Positions 25,844 through 34,333 are shown, counted from the stretch's first letter. The stretch: 38,449 bases of DNA from a bacterium (GCA_011388275.1 DSAB01000061.1:1-38449), one strand, 5' to 3'. The notes: a model not told the origin generated them from the letters alone. A program made the numbers and translations.

Positions 25844-26356
25844 ATGACTTTTGAAAGTCATCCCAAAAGGCTCGACAGCGTGCTTACCCGGCGGCAGTTC
25901 GATGAAGTGCTTCAATGCCTGTCGGCACTGGCCCGAAAATGCCGGATCTCCGCCGTCTTTCTGGTCAACGGCAGCGGACAGATTCTTGCGGAACACAACG
26001 GGAAGGGCCCTTCGTCCGCAGGCCTGGCCGCACTGGCGGCCGGCAGTTACGCCGCGAGCCGGGAAATGGCCAGGCTGCTGAATGAAACGCCTCAATTTCC
26101 CATGGTCCTTTATGAAGGGCGGAATCAAAATGTATTCATCGCCAGTGTGGCAGCCGATTGTTTTCTCATTGTGGTATTTGGAAGAGAATCGGCATTGGGA
26201 ATGGTTCGAATATTCACGCGAAAAACCATCGAAGAGCTGGCGCCCGTTTTCGGCCAGACCGAGCAGGAACCCGCACCGGACGGCATGATCGATGCATCCT
26301 TCCGTGAGGCCCTGAATCGGCGTCTGGATCAGACTTTTGGTCCGGACTCGGAATGA
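25844..26356 (+). CDS. mglB: Roadblock/LC7-domain protein, MglB-like
   Basis: This 170-aa protein has a Roadblock/LC7 fold: a first helix (FDEVLQCLSALARK), strand AVFLVNGSGQILAE, the small-residue helix SAGLAALAAGSYAASREMARLL, then strands MVLYEGRNQNVFIASVAADCFLIVVFG and a last helix. A C-terminal tail of about 35 residues follows. MglB is the GTPase-activating partner of MglA and marks one cell pole. ATG 25844 is preceded by GGAGA; homology fixes it against longer frames. It lies 19 bases before mglA, the normal mglBA order. The symbol rests on fold and neighbour. Confidence 0.85.
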   Translation: MTFESHPKRLDSVLTRRQFDEVLQCLSALARKCRISAVFLVNGSGQILAEHNGKGPSSAGLAALAAGSYAASREMARLLNETPQFPMVLYEGRNQNVFIASVAADCFLIVVFGRESALGMVRIFTRKTIEELAPVFGQTEQEPAPDGMIDASFREALNRRLDQTFGPDSE

Positions 26357-26375
26357 ATCAAACCGGGGAATCCCT

Positions 26376-26984
26376 ATGTTTATCCATGCCGCACTCAATG
26401 AAATCCATCTGAAAATCGTGTATTACGGTCCGGGATTGAGCGGGAAAACGGCCAACCTGGAATACGTGTACCGGCATATCGACCCATCCCTTAAGGGGGA
26501 CATGATCAGCCTGACTTCACGGGAAGACCGGACCATCTTCTTCGATTTTCTGCAGCTGGAAGTCGGCCATATTGACGGCAAGAAGCCCAAATTCAATCTC
26601 TACACGGTTCCCGGTCAGATCCATTATGACCTGACTCGAAAGATCGTGCTCAGCGGAGTGGACAGCATCATCTTTGTCGCCGACTCGCAGAAAGCCCGAA
26701 TGGAGGACAACATCAACACGCTTCTGGACCTGGAAAAACATCTCATCCAGGACGGCAAGACACTGGAAGAGTTCCCCTGGATACTGCAGTACAACAAACG
26801 CGACCTGCCGGACTGCGAAACCCTGGACACCCTGAACCACAGGCTGAATTTCTACAATATTCCCTTTTTTGAAGCAGCGGCGACACAGGGAAAGGGTGTT
26901 TTCAATACTTTAAAGGCGTCCATTAAAGAAGTGGTGGCTCACGCCCATGCCCGGCTTGGCGAAACACGAAGGATGCGCGCATGA
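26376..26984 (+). CDS. mglA: MglA-like small Ras-type GTPase
   Basis: The 202-aa GTPase has G1 GPGLSGKT (18-25), a switch region with EDRTIFFDFL as in MglA, G3 TVPGQ (77-81), G4 NKRD (140-143) and a G5-like EAAAT near 166-170. The Pro-Gly-Gln form of G3 is typical of MglA, which sets front-rear polarity and drives motility machinery in Myxococcus and relatives. ATG 26376 follows GGGGA, and the conserved N-terminus begins there. The stop overlaps the start of the next gene by 4 bases (ATGA). With MglB it should cycle between GTP and GDP states. What it polarises here is unknown; no motility genes are nearby. Confidence 0.94.
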   Translation: MFIHAALNEIHLKIVYYGPGLSGKTANLEYVYRHIDPSLKGDMISLTSREDRTIFFDFLQLEVGHIDGKKPKFNLYTVPGQIHYDLTRKIVLSGVDSIIFVADSQKARMEDNINTLLDLEKHLIQDGKTLEEFPWILQYNKRDLPDCETLDTLNHRLNFYNIPFFEAAATQGKGVFNTLKASIKEVVAHAHARLGETRRMRA

Positions 26985-27376
26985 ACAGGACTGCCGGAGA
27001 AAACCCGTCTTCGTCCGTGCAGGAAGCCGTGGAAGCGGCGATGGACCGCCATACCGAGGACTCACGATGGGAAGCCATCTATCTGTTCTCTTCGGACGGC
27101 TTTGTCATGGCCCGAAGCGGGCGCACGGAGATGGATCTGGAAGCCTGTCTTTTGCAGTTTGTTTTCGCGTTGACAGGAACCGTCGAACTGCTGGATGAGA
27201 ATCAGCCTGCCGGCGAGATCTGTATCCGGACTTTTAAAGGCCGCCGGCTGATATTTCGGTTTTTCAAGGCTTTTGAAGAAAGCATGATCCTGGCCGCCGT
27301 GACTCAGGGACGAAAGGGATACATCAGGGCGATGAACAGCCTGATCCGTGAACTGCAAGCACATGGACTTTCATAA
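26981..27376 (+). CDS. Small Roadblock-like hypothetical protein linked to MglAB
   Basis: The 131-aa protein has no clear family name. WEAIYLFSSDGFVMARSG resembles the second strand-turn-strand of a Roadblock domain, and LIFRFFKAFEESMILAAVTQGRKGYIRAMNSLIREL resembles its last strands and helix. The fold may therefore be a divergent Roadblock domain of about 110 residues. It starts inside the mglA stop (ATGA) and is surely co-translated with it. It could be an extra regulator such as a second GAP subunit, a RomX/RomY-like partner or an effector. The linkage is seen; the fold is inference. Confidence 0.7.
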   Translation: MNRTAGENPSSSVQEAVEAAMDRHTEDSRWEAIYLFSSDGFVMARSGRTEMDLEACLLQFVFALTGTVELLDENQPAGEICIRTFKGRRLIFRFFKAFEESMILAAVTQGRKGYIRAMNSLIRELQAHGLS

Positions 27377-27377
27377 C

Positions 27378-27392
27378 GGCCTTCGAAAGGCC
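27378..27392 (+). other. Short perfect hairpin between the Roadblock-like gene and the MFS gene
   Basis: GGCCTT (27378-27383) pairs perfectly with AAGGCC (27387-27392) around CGA. No T-run follows, so it is not a standard terminator. It could mark an mRNA processing or partial-pausing point before the MFS gene, whose start lies about 30 bases downstream. Confidence 0.35.
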
Positions 27393-27421
27393 TGCTTTCG
27401 GGATTTCCTGGAACCGGTTCA

Positions 27422-28744
27422 ATGACCCAAACCCCTGAAAAAAAAATCCTGCGGGCGTGGTACCTGTATGACTGGGCCAATTCGGCGTTCGTGACTTCTC
27501 TGATGGCCGCACTGCTTCCCATCTATTTCCGGGAAGTGGCGGCCGCTCCCGCCCAGCCCCGGTATCTGGCAACCTCTCTGTGGGGCTACACGGCCGCTTT
27601 TTCCATGCTGCTGACCACGATCGTGGCCCTTCTGCTCGGCCCGGTGGCCGATTACGCCTCGAGAAAAAAACGTTTTCTGGCCGTGTTCACCGGTATCGGA
27701 GTCGCCGCCTCCCTGCTGCTGGCATGCACCGGTTACGGCGACTGGATATGGGTCGCCTTGCTCTATCTGCTGGGAACCGCGGGATTCGCGGGCAGCGAGA
27801 TTTTTTATGACTCACTGCTTCCCCATATCTGCCGACCCGACCGAATCGATCAGGTCTCGACCCGGGGTTATGCCGCGGGATATGTGGGAGGCGGTCTTGT
27901 TTTGGCGCTGAATATCGGCCTGATCATGCTTCTTCCGACCCGGCAGCTGCCCGACGGCTTGTACGCTCCGGTGACGGGCATGAAGATCTCATTTTTGATA
28001 GTGGGATTATGGTGGGCACTCTTCTCCATCCCTCTGTTTCGGCGGGTTCCCGAACCGCCGGGAGTTCAGGCCGGGCTTCAGGGACGGTCGCCGTTTCGCG
28101 TCGCGCGATCGCGCCTGTTTGAAACTTTCCGTGAAATACGCCGGTACAGAGAGCTCTTCGTGTTCATCATCGCGTTCTGGTTCTACAATGACGGCATCGG
28201 CACCATCATCAAAATGGCCACAGCCTACGGCAGTGAAATCGGCATCTCCTATCTGGATCTGATCGGAGCCCTTCTTTTGACCCAGATCATCGGCGTCCCC
28301 TGTTCGCTGCTCTTCGGGCGTCTTGCCGGCCAAGTGGGAGCCAGGAATGGAATCCTCACCGGTCTGGCGGTTTACACACTGATATCCGTTGGGGGATTTT
28401 TCATGCGTTCCGCCCTGCATTTCTGGATACTGGCCGGCATGGTCGGATGCGTTCAGGGCGGCACCCAGGCGCTCAGCCGTTCCCTGTTTGGTTCCATGGT
28501 GCCGGGTGACCGTTCCGCCGAATTCTTCGGATTCTACACAATCAGCGGAAAATTCTCCGGAATCGCGGGACCGGCCCTCTTCGCCCTGGCCGGACAGCTC
28601 TTCGGAACGAGCCGGTTCGGTATCCTCTCTCTGGTTTTTTTCTTTGTAGCGGGCGGCATTATTCTGCTGACAGTGAATGTCGAAAGGGGAATCGAAGCCG
28701 CTCGTTTCCTCACTCGGGATCATCTTCCGAAAGATAATTCTTGA
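27422..28744 (+). CDS. MFS transporter, UMF1 (Atg22-like) family
   Basis: The 440-aa protein has 12 predicted membrane helices. LRAWYLYDWANSAFVT near the start and GGTQALSRSLFGSMVP in the second half are typical of the UMF1 family of the major facilitator superfamily, related to the yeast vacuolar amino-acid exporter Atg22. Bacterial substrates are mostly unknown; export of amino acids or metabolites is likely. ATG 27422 follows GGAA, 45 bases after the Roadblock-like gene. It may be the last gene of that operon. The next operon's promoter overlaps its stop codon. Confidence 0.9.
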   Translation: MTQTPEKKILRAWYLYDWANSAFVTSLMAALLPIYFREVAAAPAQPRYLATSLWGYTAAFSMLLTTIVALLLGPVADYASRKKRFLAVFTGIGVAASLLLACTGYGDWIWVALLYLLGTAGFAGSEIFYDSLLPHICRPDRIDQVSTRGYAAGYVGGGLVLALNIGLIMLLPTRQLPDGLYAPVTGMKISFLIVGLWWALFSIPLFRRVPEPPGVQAGLQGRSPFRVARSRLFETFREIRRYRELFVFIIAFWFYNDGIGTIIKMATAYGSEIGISYLDLIGALLLTQIIGVPCSLLFGRLAGQVGARNGILTGLAVYTLISVGGFFMRSALHFWILAGMVGCVQGGTQALSRSLFGSMVPGDRSAEFFGFYTISGKFSGIAGPALFALAGQLFGTSRFGILSLVFFFVAGGIILLTVNVERGIEAARFLTRDHLPKDNS

Positions 28745-28769
28745 CATCCATCGCCTGCTCCCTTACATT
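28741..28769 (+). promoter_or_regulatory. Sigma-70 promoter for the HK-NtrC operon
   Basis: TTGACA (28741-28746), a 17-base spacer and TACATT (28764-28769) form a near-consensus promoter. Its -35 box overlaps the MFS stop codon TGA (28742-28744). The transcript should start near 28776, about 20 bases before the histidine-kinase ATG, so the two-component operon appears to have its own constitutive supply. Confidence 0.65.
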
Positions 28770-28795
28770 AGAAACAGGACAAATCAAGTCTGTTC

Positions 28796-30292
28796 ATGGA
28801 AATATACATGTTCTTTCAGCGCATCCAATATCGCCTGATCTTTCTATTCGTGCTTTTCGTCGCATTGATCCTGATTTTCAGCGGATACACCCTGCTCTGG
28901 AGTATCCGCCAGCAGCTGGAAACCGAATTGGGCCGGAAATTGACGGCCGTGGCCAACGCCGCATCCGTCCAGCTGGAGGAGACGGAGGTTGAGTATTTAT
29001 TGATCAGTCCCGGACCCAGAATCCGTTCACGGCTTACAGACCGGCTGCTTCGGATTCAGTCCGTTACCGGAGTCAAACAAATCTATCTTTTCGATACGGA
29101 CGGGACAAGCCTGCTCGACACGGATCCTGCCGTCACTTCGAATACGCCCTACTTTCGGCTCCGGTTCTACCGGCGCGAAATGGAGGCCCTGGAAGCCGGC
29201 GAATCTTCCTATACGATTCTCTTTGAAGGGATCGACGGCCAGCCGACCATGACCGGATTTTCCCCGGTGTATTTGAACGGACGCGTGGTGGCCGGCATCG
29301 GCGTGGACGGCAGCGTGACTTTTCTGGAAGGCGTGAGGCGCCTGCGAAACCGGCTCTATCTCATCGGACTCCTGGGAATCGGGCTGGCCGTGATTTTGGG
29401 ACTGTTCATGGCGCGAAGCATCACAACACCCGTGGCCAAACTGGCCCGCATATCCCGCAAAATCGGCCGCGGCGATTACAGCGAACCCATCCCCCCTCTG
29501 TCCAGGGGTGAAATCCGGCAGCTGGCCCAGACCATGGAAGAGATGCGCGGCAGCGTTCTTCAACGGGAGAACGATTTAAAGGCCATGCTGGCCGGTGTGG
29601 CCCATGAGATTCGAAATCCGCTGGGAGGCATCGAGCTGTTCACCGGACTTTTGCTCAACGATGTGAATGAGCGATCAAAAGCGGCCTCCCATGTCCGGCG
29701 AATCATGAAGGAGACCGCCCATTTGAAACAGGTTGTAAACAGTTTCCTGAACTTTGCCAAACCGCAGAAACCGGACAAAGCATTATACTCTGTGGATACA
29801 CTGATTGCCGAGTCGGCGGCCGTGCTGCAGCCGGAGATCGAGAAAAAGTCGCTCAATGTGCTCCGCACAGGCGCGCCCCGGAATCTGAAAGTCTGCGCGG
29901 ACTCCGGCCATATGAAACAGATTTTAATCAATCTCCTGCAAAACGCCGTTCAGGCCACACCCGAAGGCGGCCATATTCACATACACGGATCCGAAGGCAA
30001 GGACGGAACCGTTCGAATCGATATCGAAGACACGGGAGAAGGCATCCCCAAAGACCGGCAGGCCCTGATTTTCACGCCTTTTTTCACAACCCGCGACACA
30101 GGAACCGGCCTGGGTCTTTCCATCGTAAAAGAGCTCGTCGAAATCAACGGCGGTTCCCTCAGTCTGATTCGGTCGAATGAAAACGGCACCTGTTTCCGCG
30201 TTGAATTCCCGGCTGAAAAAGAACCGGAAAATGCAGCGATTCAGTCACAAAGCTTTCAGAACCCGAAAAAACCTCAAGGTGACTCATCATGA
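28796..30292 (+). CDS. Sensor histidine kinase with periplasmic Cache-like domain and HAMP
   Basis: The 498-aa membrane kinase has its first helix at about 13-33, a periplasmic sensor of about 155 residues with FDTDGTSLLDT and FSPVYLNGRVVAGIGVD (Cache-like), a second helix (about 188-205) and HAMP (about 206-258). The H-box AGVAHEIRNPLGGIE has the phosphoacceptor His270. A HATPase_c domain with NLLQNAVQA, DTGEGIP and TGLGLSIVKELVE follows. It should phosphorylate the NtrC-type regulator whose start overlaps its stop (ATGA). The ligand is unknown; Cache domains often bind small organic acids or amino acids. ATG 28808 is also possible as a start. Confidence 0.94.
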   Translation: MEIYMFFQRIQYRLIFLFVLFVALILIFSGYTLLWSIRQQLETELGRKLTAVANAASVQLEETEVEYLLISPGPRIRSRLTDRLLRIQSVTGVKQIYLFDTDGTSLLDTDPAVTSNTPYFRLRFYRREMEALEAGESSYTILFEGIDGQPTMTGFSPVYLNGRVVAGIGVDGSVTFLEGVRRLRNRLYLIGLLGIGLAVILGLFMARSITTPVAKLARISRKIGRGDYSEPIPPLSRGEIRQLAQTMEEMRGSVLQRENDLKAMLAGVAHEIRNPLGGIELFTGLLLNDVNERSKAASHVRRIMKETAHLKQVVNSFLNFAKPQKPDKALYSVDTLIAESAAVLQPEIEKKSLNVLRTGAPRNLKVCADSGHMKQILINLLQNAVQATPEGGHIHIHGSEGKDGTVRIDIEDTGEGIPKDRQALIFTPFFTTRDTGTGLGLSIVKELVEINGGSLSLIRSNENGTCFRVEFPAEKEPENAAIQSQSFQNPKKPQGDSS

Positions 30293-31677
30293 CCCGCACG
30301 CCTTTCAAGATATTGGTGATCGAAGACAACGAAACTCTGCGAGAAGGCATGGTTCAGATACTGTCCGGCGAGGGCTATACTCTGCGGCAGGCTGTTGATG
30401 GAACCGCCGGTACAAAACTTCTCGAGGAGAAACCCGACCTGGTGATTACGGATTACAAGATGGCCGGTGTCAGCGGCATGCAGATACTGGAACAGTGCCG
30501 AAACCGGTTTCCCGAAATCCCGGTTATCATGATTACCGCGTACGGAACCATCGAACTGGCCGTTGAAGCCATGAAAGCAGGCGCGTGGGATTTTCTGCCC
30601 AAACCCTTTTCCAGGGAAGAACTGCTTCTGAGAATCAGCCGGGCCATTGAAGCCCTGGAGGCCCGAAGACAGACTCGGCGGCTGCAGGCAGAAAATGAAT
30701 ATCTGCGGCTCGAAGTGGAGTCCTGTTTCAATTACGGAGAGATCGTCGGCGGTTCGCCCCGAATGAAGGCAATTTACCGAACCATCGAAAAAGTCGCCGG
30801 ACAGGACACTTCCGTGATGATCTACGGAGAAAGCGGCACCGGAAAGGAACTCGTGGCCCGGGCCATCCACTTTCAGAGCCCGCGAAAGGACAAACCGTTT
30901 GTGCGCGTCAATTGCGGCGCGCTGGCCGAAGGCATTCTGGAAAGCGAGCTGTTCGGACATGAAAAAGGAGCCTTTACCGGAGCGCTGAAACAGAAACGAG
31001 GCCGCTTCGAGCTCGCGCACAAGGGCACCCTGTTTTTGGATGAAATCGGAGACATTCCTCTCTCCACTCAGCTGCGGCTTCTTCGAGTCCTGCAGGAGAA
31101 AGAGTTCGAAAGAGTGGGAGGCGAGGAAACGGTACGAGTGGATGTCCGGGTCATCGCCGCCACGCACCGCGACCTGATGGACGAAGTCAAAGAGGGACGA
31201 TTTCGGGAAGATCTGTACTACCGCCTTCACATTCTGCCGATTTCCATTCCCCCTCTGCGCGAGCGGAAAGAGGACATTCCCCAGCTGGCAAATCATTTTC
31301 TGCGGAAACTGTGTGATGACATGAAACGAAAACCCATACAGCTGACGGATGAAGGTCTGGAAATATTGACAGCCTACAACTGGCCCGGGAATGTCCGTGA
31401 ACTCGAAAATGTCCTGGAACGGGCCGTGGTTCTTGCCGAAAGCAGCCGGATCGACGGAGCCAGTCTGAGTTTCATGCTTTCCAGGCCCGAAGGCACGAAC
31501 CTTGCAGGACAGTCGTTGAATCTGGACAAAGCGGCGGCAGACCTGGAGGCACGGATGATTCGTGAGGCGCTGGACGCCACCAGGGGGATCAAGACGCGGG
31601 CGGCCCGCCTGCTGGGAGTCAGCGAGAGCACTCTGTATTATAAAATGCAAAAACACGGAATCCATGCGCCGGAATAA
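30289..31677 (+). CDS. NtrC-family sigma-54-dependent response regulator
   Basis: The 462-aa regulator has a receiver domain with acidic Glu12-Asp13, phosphoacceptor Asp55 (VITDYKMAG) and Lys105 (LPKPF). An AAA+ domain carries Walker A GESGTGKE, GAFTGA (227-232, the sigma-54 contact loop) and Walker B LFLDEIGD. A Fis-type helix-turn-helix near the C-terminus (RAARLLGVSESTLYYKMQK) binds DNA. All motifs needed for sigma-54 activation are intact. It pairs with the preceding kinase and is followed after 1 base by the secreted coiled-coil gene. The dyads at 33.75 kb and the -24/-12 promoter at 33.87 kb are natural targets; that link is inference. Confidence 0.96.
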   Translation: MTRTPFKILVIEDNETLREGMVQILSGEGYTLRQAVDGTAGTKLLEEKPDLVITDYKMAGVSGMQILEQCRNRFPEIPVIMITAYGTIELAVEAMKAGAWDFLPKPFSREELLLRISRAIEALEARRQTRRLQAENEYLRLEVESCFNYGEIVGGSPRMKAIYRTIEKVAGQDTSVMIYGESGTGKELVARAIHFQSPRKDKPFVRVNCGALAEGILESELFGHEKGAFTGALKQKRGRFELAHKGTLFLDEIGDIPLSTQLRLLRVLQEKEFERVGGEETVRVDVRVIAATHRDLMDEVKEGRFREDLYYRLHILPISIPPLRERKEDIPQLANHFLRKLCDDMKRKPIQLTDEGLEILTAYNWPGNVRELENVLERAVVLAESSRIDGASLSFMLSRPEGTNLAGQSLNLDKAAADLEARMIREALDATRGIKTRAARLLGVSESTLYYKMQKHGIHAPE

Positions 31678-31678
31678 G

Positions 31679-32662
31679 ATGAAACGATCAAGCGTCACAT
31701 GGGCATTGATCATAACCCTCGGTTTGGGCATCGGCGGAAGCCGTGCGCAGGAGACAGATCCTCTTGTTCTGCGGGAAAATTATCTGATTGCCGTTCAGTC
31801 CAGGCTGGATTCCCTGAGGCTCGAATATACCCGCTATTTCAACCGGGCCGACATGCTGGCCCACGAGATCGACCTGGCCAAAACCAAAAACAAGCTCAGC
31901 CCCGGAGACCATCGCCGGCTCGAGAGACTGCTGCAGCAGTCCCAGCAGCTTGAATCCAAAGTCCAGAAAACCCGAAACAAGATGGCCGACGTGAGCAGCC
32001 AATACCAGGAGGTCCTCGAAGAGATCATCGGGCTCTATGAAGTGCGCATCGACACCCTGTTGATGCTTACGGAAACCGCCTCTGTGAATGAAAAGGATGA
32101 ACTGCTCACCCGCGTGAACCATGCGATAACTCAAAAAGTGTTCTGGGAATCCAGACGCCTTCCTTCTCTTCAGTCATTGGCCGATGAGATCGATATCGAT
32201 TTCGATCCGCATGATACGCCCTACGACCTGCGCATGAAAGGGGATCTGCTGCTTGACCGCGAAGAATCGCTGCGCCGTGAATTGAAAGGAATCGACACTC
32301 GCATGCAATCTCTGGCCGACGAGGAAACGGTACGCCGAAAAGTGGCCGAGCTGACCCGTGATCTGCGAATGTTCGATGAACGGGAAGAAATTCTGGGCCG
32401 TGAGATTCCTCTGACCGACACCCGCCGGCTGTTTTCCCGGGGAGCACAGCAAAGTTCCATGGACATGACGCAGCAGGAGAAGGATTTCGTCATCAAAGAC
32501 ATCAACCACATACTTTCCTCACCGAATCCCCGCTCTCTGGCGTCCATACAAAGATGGATCGAGGTGTTGACCGAATACCGGGAAAAAGTGGTTTCAAGGG
32601 CCGACAGTCTTCACAGGCGGGCGCTCTGGTTTCATGAAAAAGCCGAGGAAAAACGTGACTGA
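31679..32662 (+). CDS. Secreted coiled-coil protein
   Basis: The 327-aa protein has a signal peptide (about 1-23, cleavage after SRA in GIGGSRAQET) and then almost only helical, heptad-rich sequence with many Leu, Glu, Arg and Gln residues (SRLDSLRLEYTRYFNRADML, LERLLQQSQQLESKVQKTRN, VVSRADSLHRRALWFHEKAEE). It should form long coiled coils in the periplasm. No enzyme motif is seen. ATG 31679 is one base after the NtrC stop; ATG 31664 is also in frame. It is probably made together with the two-component system and may be its sensor partner or target. Known families were not recognised. Confidence 0.85.
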   Translation: MKRSSVTWALIITLGLGIGGSRAQETDPLVLRENYLIAVQSRLDSLRLEYTRYFNRADMLAHEIDLAKTKNKLSPGDHRRLERLLQQSQQLESKVQKTRNKMADVSSQYQEVLEEIIGLYEVRIDTLLMLTETASVNEKDELLTRVNHAITQKVFWESRRLPSLQSLADEIDIDFDPHDTPYDLRMKGDLLLDREESLRRELKGIDTRMQSLADEETVRRKVAELTRDLRMFDEREEILGREIPLTDTRRLFSRGAQQSSMDMTQQEKDFVIKDINHILSSPNPRSLASIQRWIEVLTEYREKVVSRADSLHRRALWFHEKAEEKRD

Positions 32663-33725
32663 AAGATTCTCCATACTTCGGTTCTGCCTCATCATCTTCC
32701 TGTCTTTCTATTCGCGGGCAGGCGCGGAAAACTGGCGGTGGAATTCCCGCGCAGACATGGCCTACGGCCTGGATAACAACATCTTCGAAACCCTGTCCGA
32801 TCCTATCGCCGATTATACCGGCCGTCTGCTCTATCATGTTAACGGATCCGGCCGTCTCACTGCTTCGCTCTGGACCAGCGTGGATTATCAGGGCGGCGTT
32901 GAACTCTATTCATCGTACAGTGAGGAGAACCGAATGATCCACGATCTTAGTCTGGGCCTGGAGACGCCTTTACGGCAGGGGCTGATTCTGGGTTTCAGCG
33001 CCCATGCCCGTGACAAGCGGTTCCTGACCATTCAGCGCGGCTTCACCCAGGCAAGCTTTTCACCCTCCATGCGGTTCAGCTCTGCCAACGGGATGAACAC
33101 CACCCTTTATTTCAGCCTCGGACGGCTGAATTATTTTCTGGGTTCCGAATTCGATTACACCAACCTGCTGGGAGGCATTCGGCTGGAACTGGGCATATGG
33201 CCCCGGGTCACCTGGAATTTTCAGGCATCGGGCGGTTTTTCCTTCTTCAACCGCGAATCCTATGATCTTCGATATCTCGGCGGTTCCATCTATCAGTGGA
33301 TTTCGAAAGATGAAAAACAGCTGGACCGGTTTGTCGAAATGACCACCGGGCTGGAAATTTATCAATGGGCGCTTTTCGGCATTCAGATCTCCTATCAGAA
33401 AATCCTGTCCAACAATTACGGCTACTCGTTTGTCTGCCCGCGCCTGCAATTCATCGCGGCCAAATCCTTTGTCTGGAACCTGACTGTACGTTTTTACTGG
33501 AGTCTCTATCTAAAGGGCTACACGGACGATTTGAAGCCTCTTCTTCAGATCTGGCCCGATTCAGAAAACGAGGAGAACAGTTTCTGGGTTCTGGATATAT
33601 CGAAAGATTTTCAAAAAACCCTGTCTGTGCGGTTGCGAATGGGATGGTATCAGAACGAATCGCCTTTCCGGGATCTTTACTATCAAAAACGGATACTTTC
33701 TTTGGGCATCAGCCGACGCTTGTAG
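32655..33725 (+). CDS. Putative outer-membrane beta-barrel protein
   Basis: The protein of about 356 aa has a signal peptide (FSILRFCLIIFLSFYSRAGA) followed by alternating polar-hydrophobic strands rich in Tyr, Trp, Phe and Gly, such as GRLTASLWTSVDYQGGVELYSSY and MNTTLYFSLGRLNYFLGSEF. It ends in LSLGISRRL, reminiscent of a barrel's last strand. A barrel of 14-18 strands fits the length. GTG 32655 is chosen because GAGGA lies 5 bases upstream and the overlap with the coiled-coil gene is then only 8 bases; ATG 32634 is in frame with no ribosome site. No family was recognised. It probably shares an operon with the coiled-coil protein. Confidence 0.72.
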   Translation: MTERFSILRFCLIIFLSFYSRAGAENWRWNSRADMAYGLDNNIFETLSDPIADYTGRLLYHVNGSGRLTASLWTSVDYQGGVELYSSYSEENRMIHDLSLGLETPLRQGLILGFSAHARDKRFLTIQRGFTQASFSPSMRFSSANGMNTTLYFSLGRLNYFLGSEFDYTNLLGGIRLELGIWPRVTWNFQASGGFSFFNRESYDLRYLGGSIYQWISKDEKQLDRFVEMTTGLEIYQWALFGIQISYQKILSNNYGYSFVCPRLQFIAAKSFVWNLTVRFYWSLYLKGYTDDLKPLLQIWPDSENEENSFWVLDISKDFQKTLSVRLRMGWYQNESPFRDLYYQKRILSLGISRRL

Positions 33726-33750
33726 GAAACCGGCTTGAGGAACGCAAGAC

Positions 33751-33788
33751 CCTCGAAAATTAGAGGATTCCTTTAAAATTAGAGGATT
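33751..33788. promoter_or_regulatory. Paired dyads, candidate NtrC-type upstream activating sites
   Basis: AAAATTAGAGGATT occurs twice (33756-33769 and 33775-33788), exactly 19 bases apart, close to two helical turns. Each copy is half of an imperfect dyad: CCTCGAAAATTAGAGG (33751-33766) and TCCTTTAAAATTAGAGGA (33769-33786). The pair sits about 80-115 bases before the -24 box at 33866, the usual arrangement for an enhancer bound by an NtrC-type dimer pair. Binding by the 30289-31677 regulator is inference. Confidence 0.55.
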
Positions 33789-33865
33789 TGGATCGACTTG
33801 AAAGGCTCTTCCGTATGTCAAATGAACATGCGGTGCGTAAAATAACCGTTTGAATTCATATAAAC

Positions 33866-33880
33866 TGGCACATTCCTTGT
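33866..33880 (+). promoter_or_regulatory. Sigma-54 (-24/-12) promoter
   Basis: TGGCAC at -24 and TTGT at -12 in CTGGCACATTCCTTGTA have the required 10 bases between GG (33867-33868) and GT (33879-33880). The consensus -12 is TTGC, so one key base differs. Transcription would start near 33892, about 20 bases before the lipoprotein ATG, leaving room for the ribosome site AAGGA. No sigma-70 promoter of similar quality is seen in the 186-base gap. Confidence 0.6.
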
Positions 33881-33911
33881 AAGAGTCAATAAGGACCTGT
33901 AAGGAAACAAA

Positions 33912-34307
33912 ATGAAAAACCAACGGATTAATAATATCCTTCTTTGTCTGATTGGTTCGGTTGTCGCTGGATGCGCCATGCCCGATTCTCCCCTGTACGA
34001 CTACAGCCTCACCTATATCGAGAGCGTCACCATCCGCGACGCGATCCAGTATCCCGAACCCTGGTACATTGAAATACACGGCCGCCTGCCCGAAGGCGCG
34101 CGCGAACTGAACCATGTCGAAATGCGGCAGGAAGGGTTTCAGCTCCTAATCACACCCGTGGCCCGCCAACACCTGTCGGGTCGATCCGAAAAAGAAACCC
34201 TGCCCTATAAGAAATCGCTGTATTATACTCCGACAAGTTCCGGAGAATGGCATGTTTTCGTCATTGGAATCAATGACACCCTGAATTATGAAATCTCCGT
34301 GTATTGA
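33912..34307 (+). CDS. Small hypothetical lipoprotein
   Basis: The 131-aa protein has a lipoprotein signal with the lipobox VVAGC (Cys21). The residue after Cys is Ala, so an outer-membrane destination is possible. The mature part of about 110 residues is rich in beta-strands (DYSLTYIESVTIRDAI, WYIEIHGRLPEG, EMRQEGFQLLITPVA, SSGEWHVFVIGINDTLNYEISVY), suggesting an Ig-like or beta-sandwich fold. No family was recognised. ATG 33912 follows AAGGA. It is the first gene after the sigma-54-type promoter, and the DUF2330 gene begins 26 bases after its stop. Confidence 0.85.
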   Translation: MKNQRINNILLCLIGSVVAGCAMPDSPLYDYSLTYIESVTIRDAIQYPEPWYIEIHGRLPEGARELNHVEMRQEGFQLLITPVARQHLSGRSEKETLPYKKSLYYTPTSSGEWHVFVIGINDTLNYEISVY

Positions 34308-34333
34308 CAACCTGCTTCCCGGGGAGGTGCGTC

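Noticed and set aside
26376-26984. Arf/Rab-like or translation GTPase
   Set aside because: The TVPGQ motif, the EDRTIFFDFL switch region and the adjacent Roadblock gene point to MglA.
30274-31731. 485-codon frame opposite the NtrC-type gene
   Set aside because: The opposite strand encodes a complete sigma-54 activator; this frame has no recognised domain.
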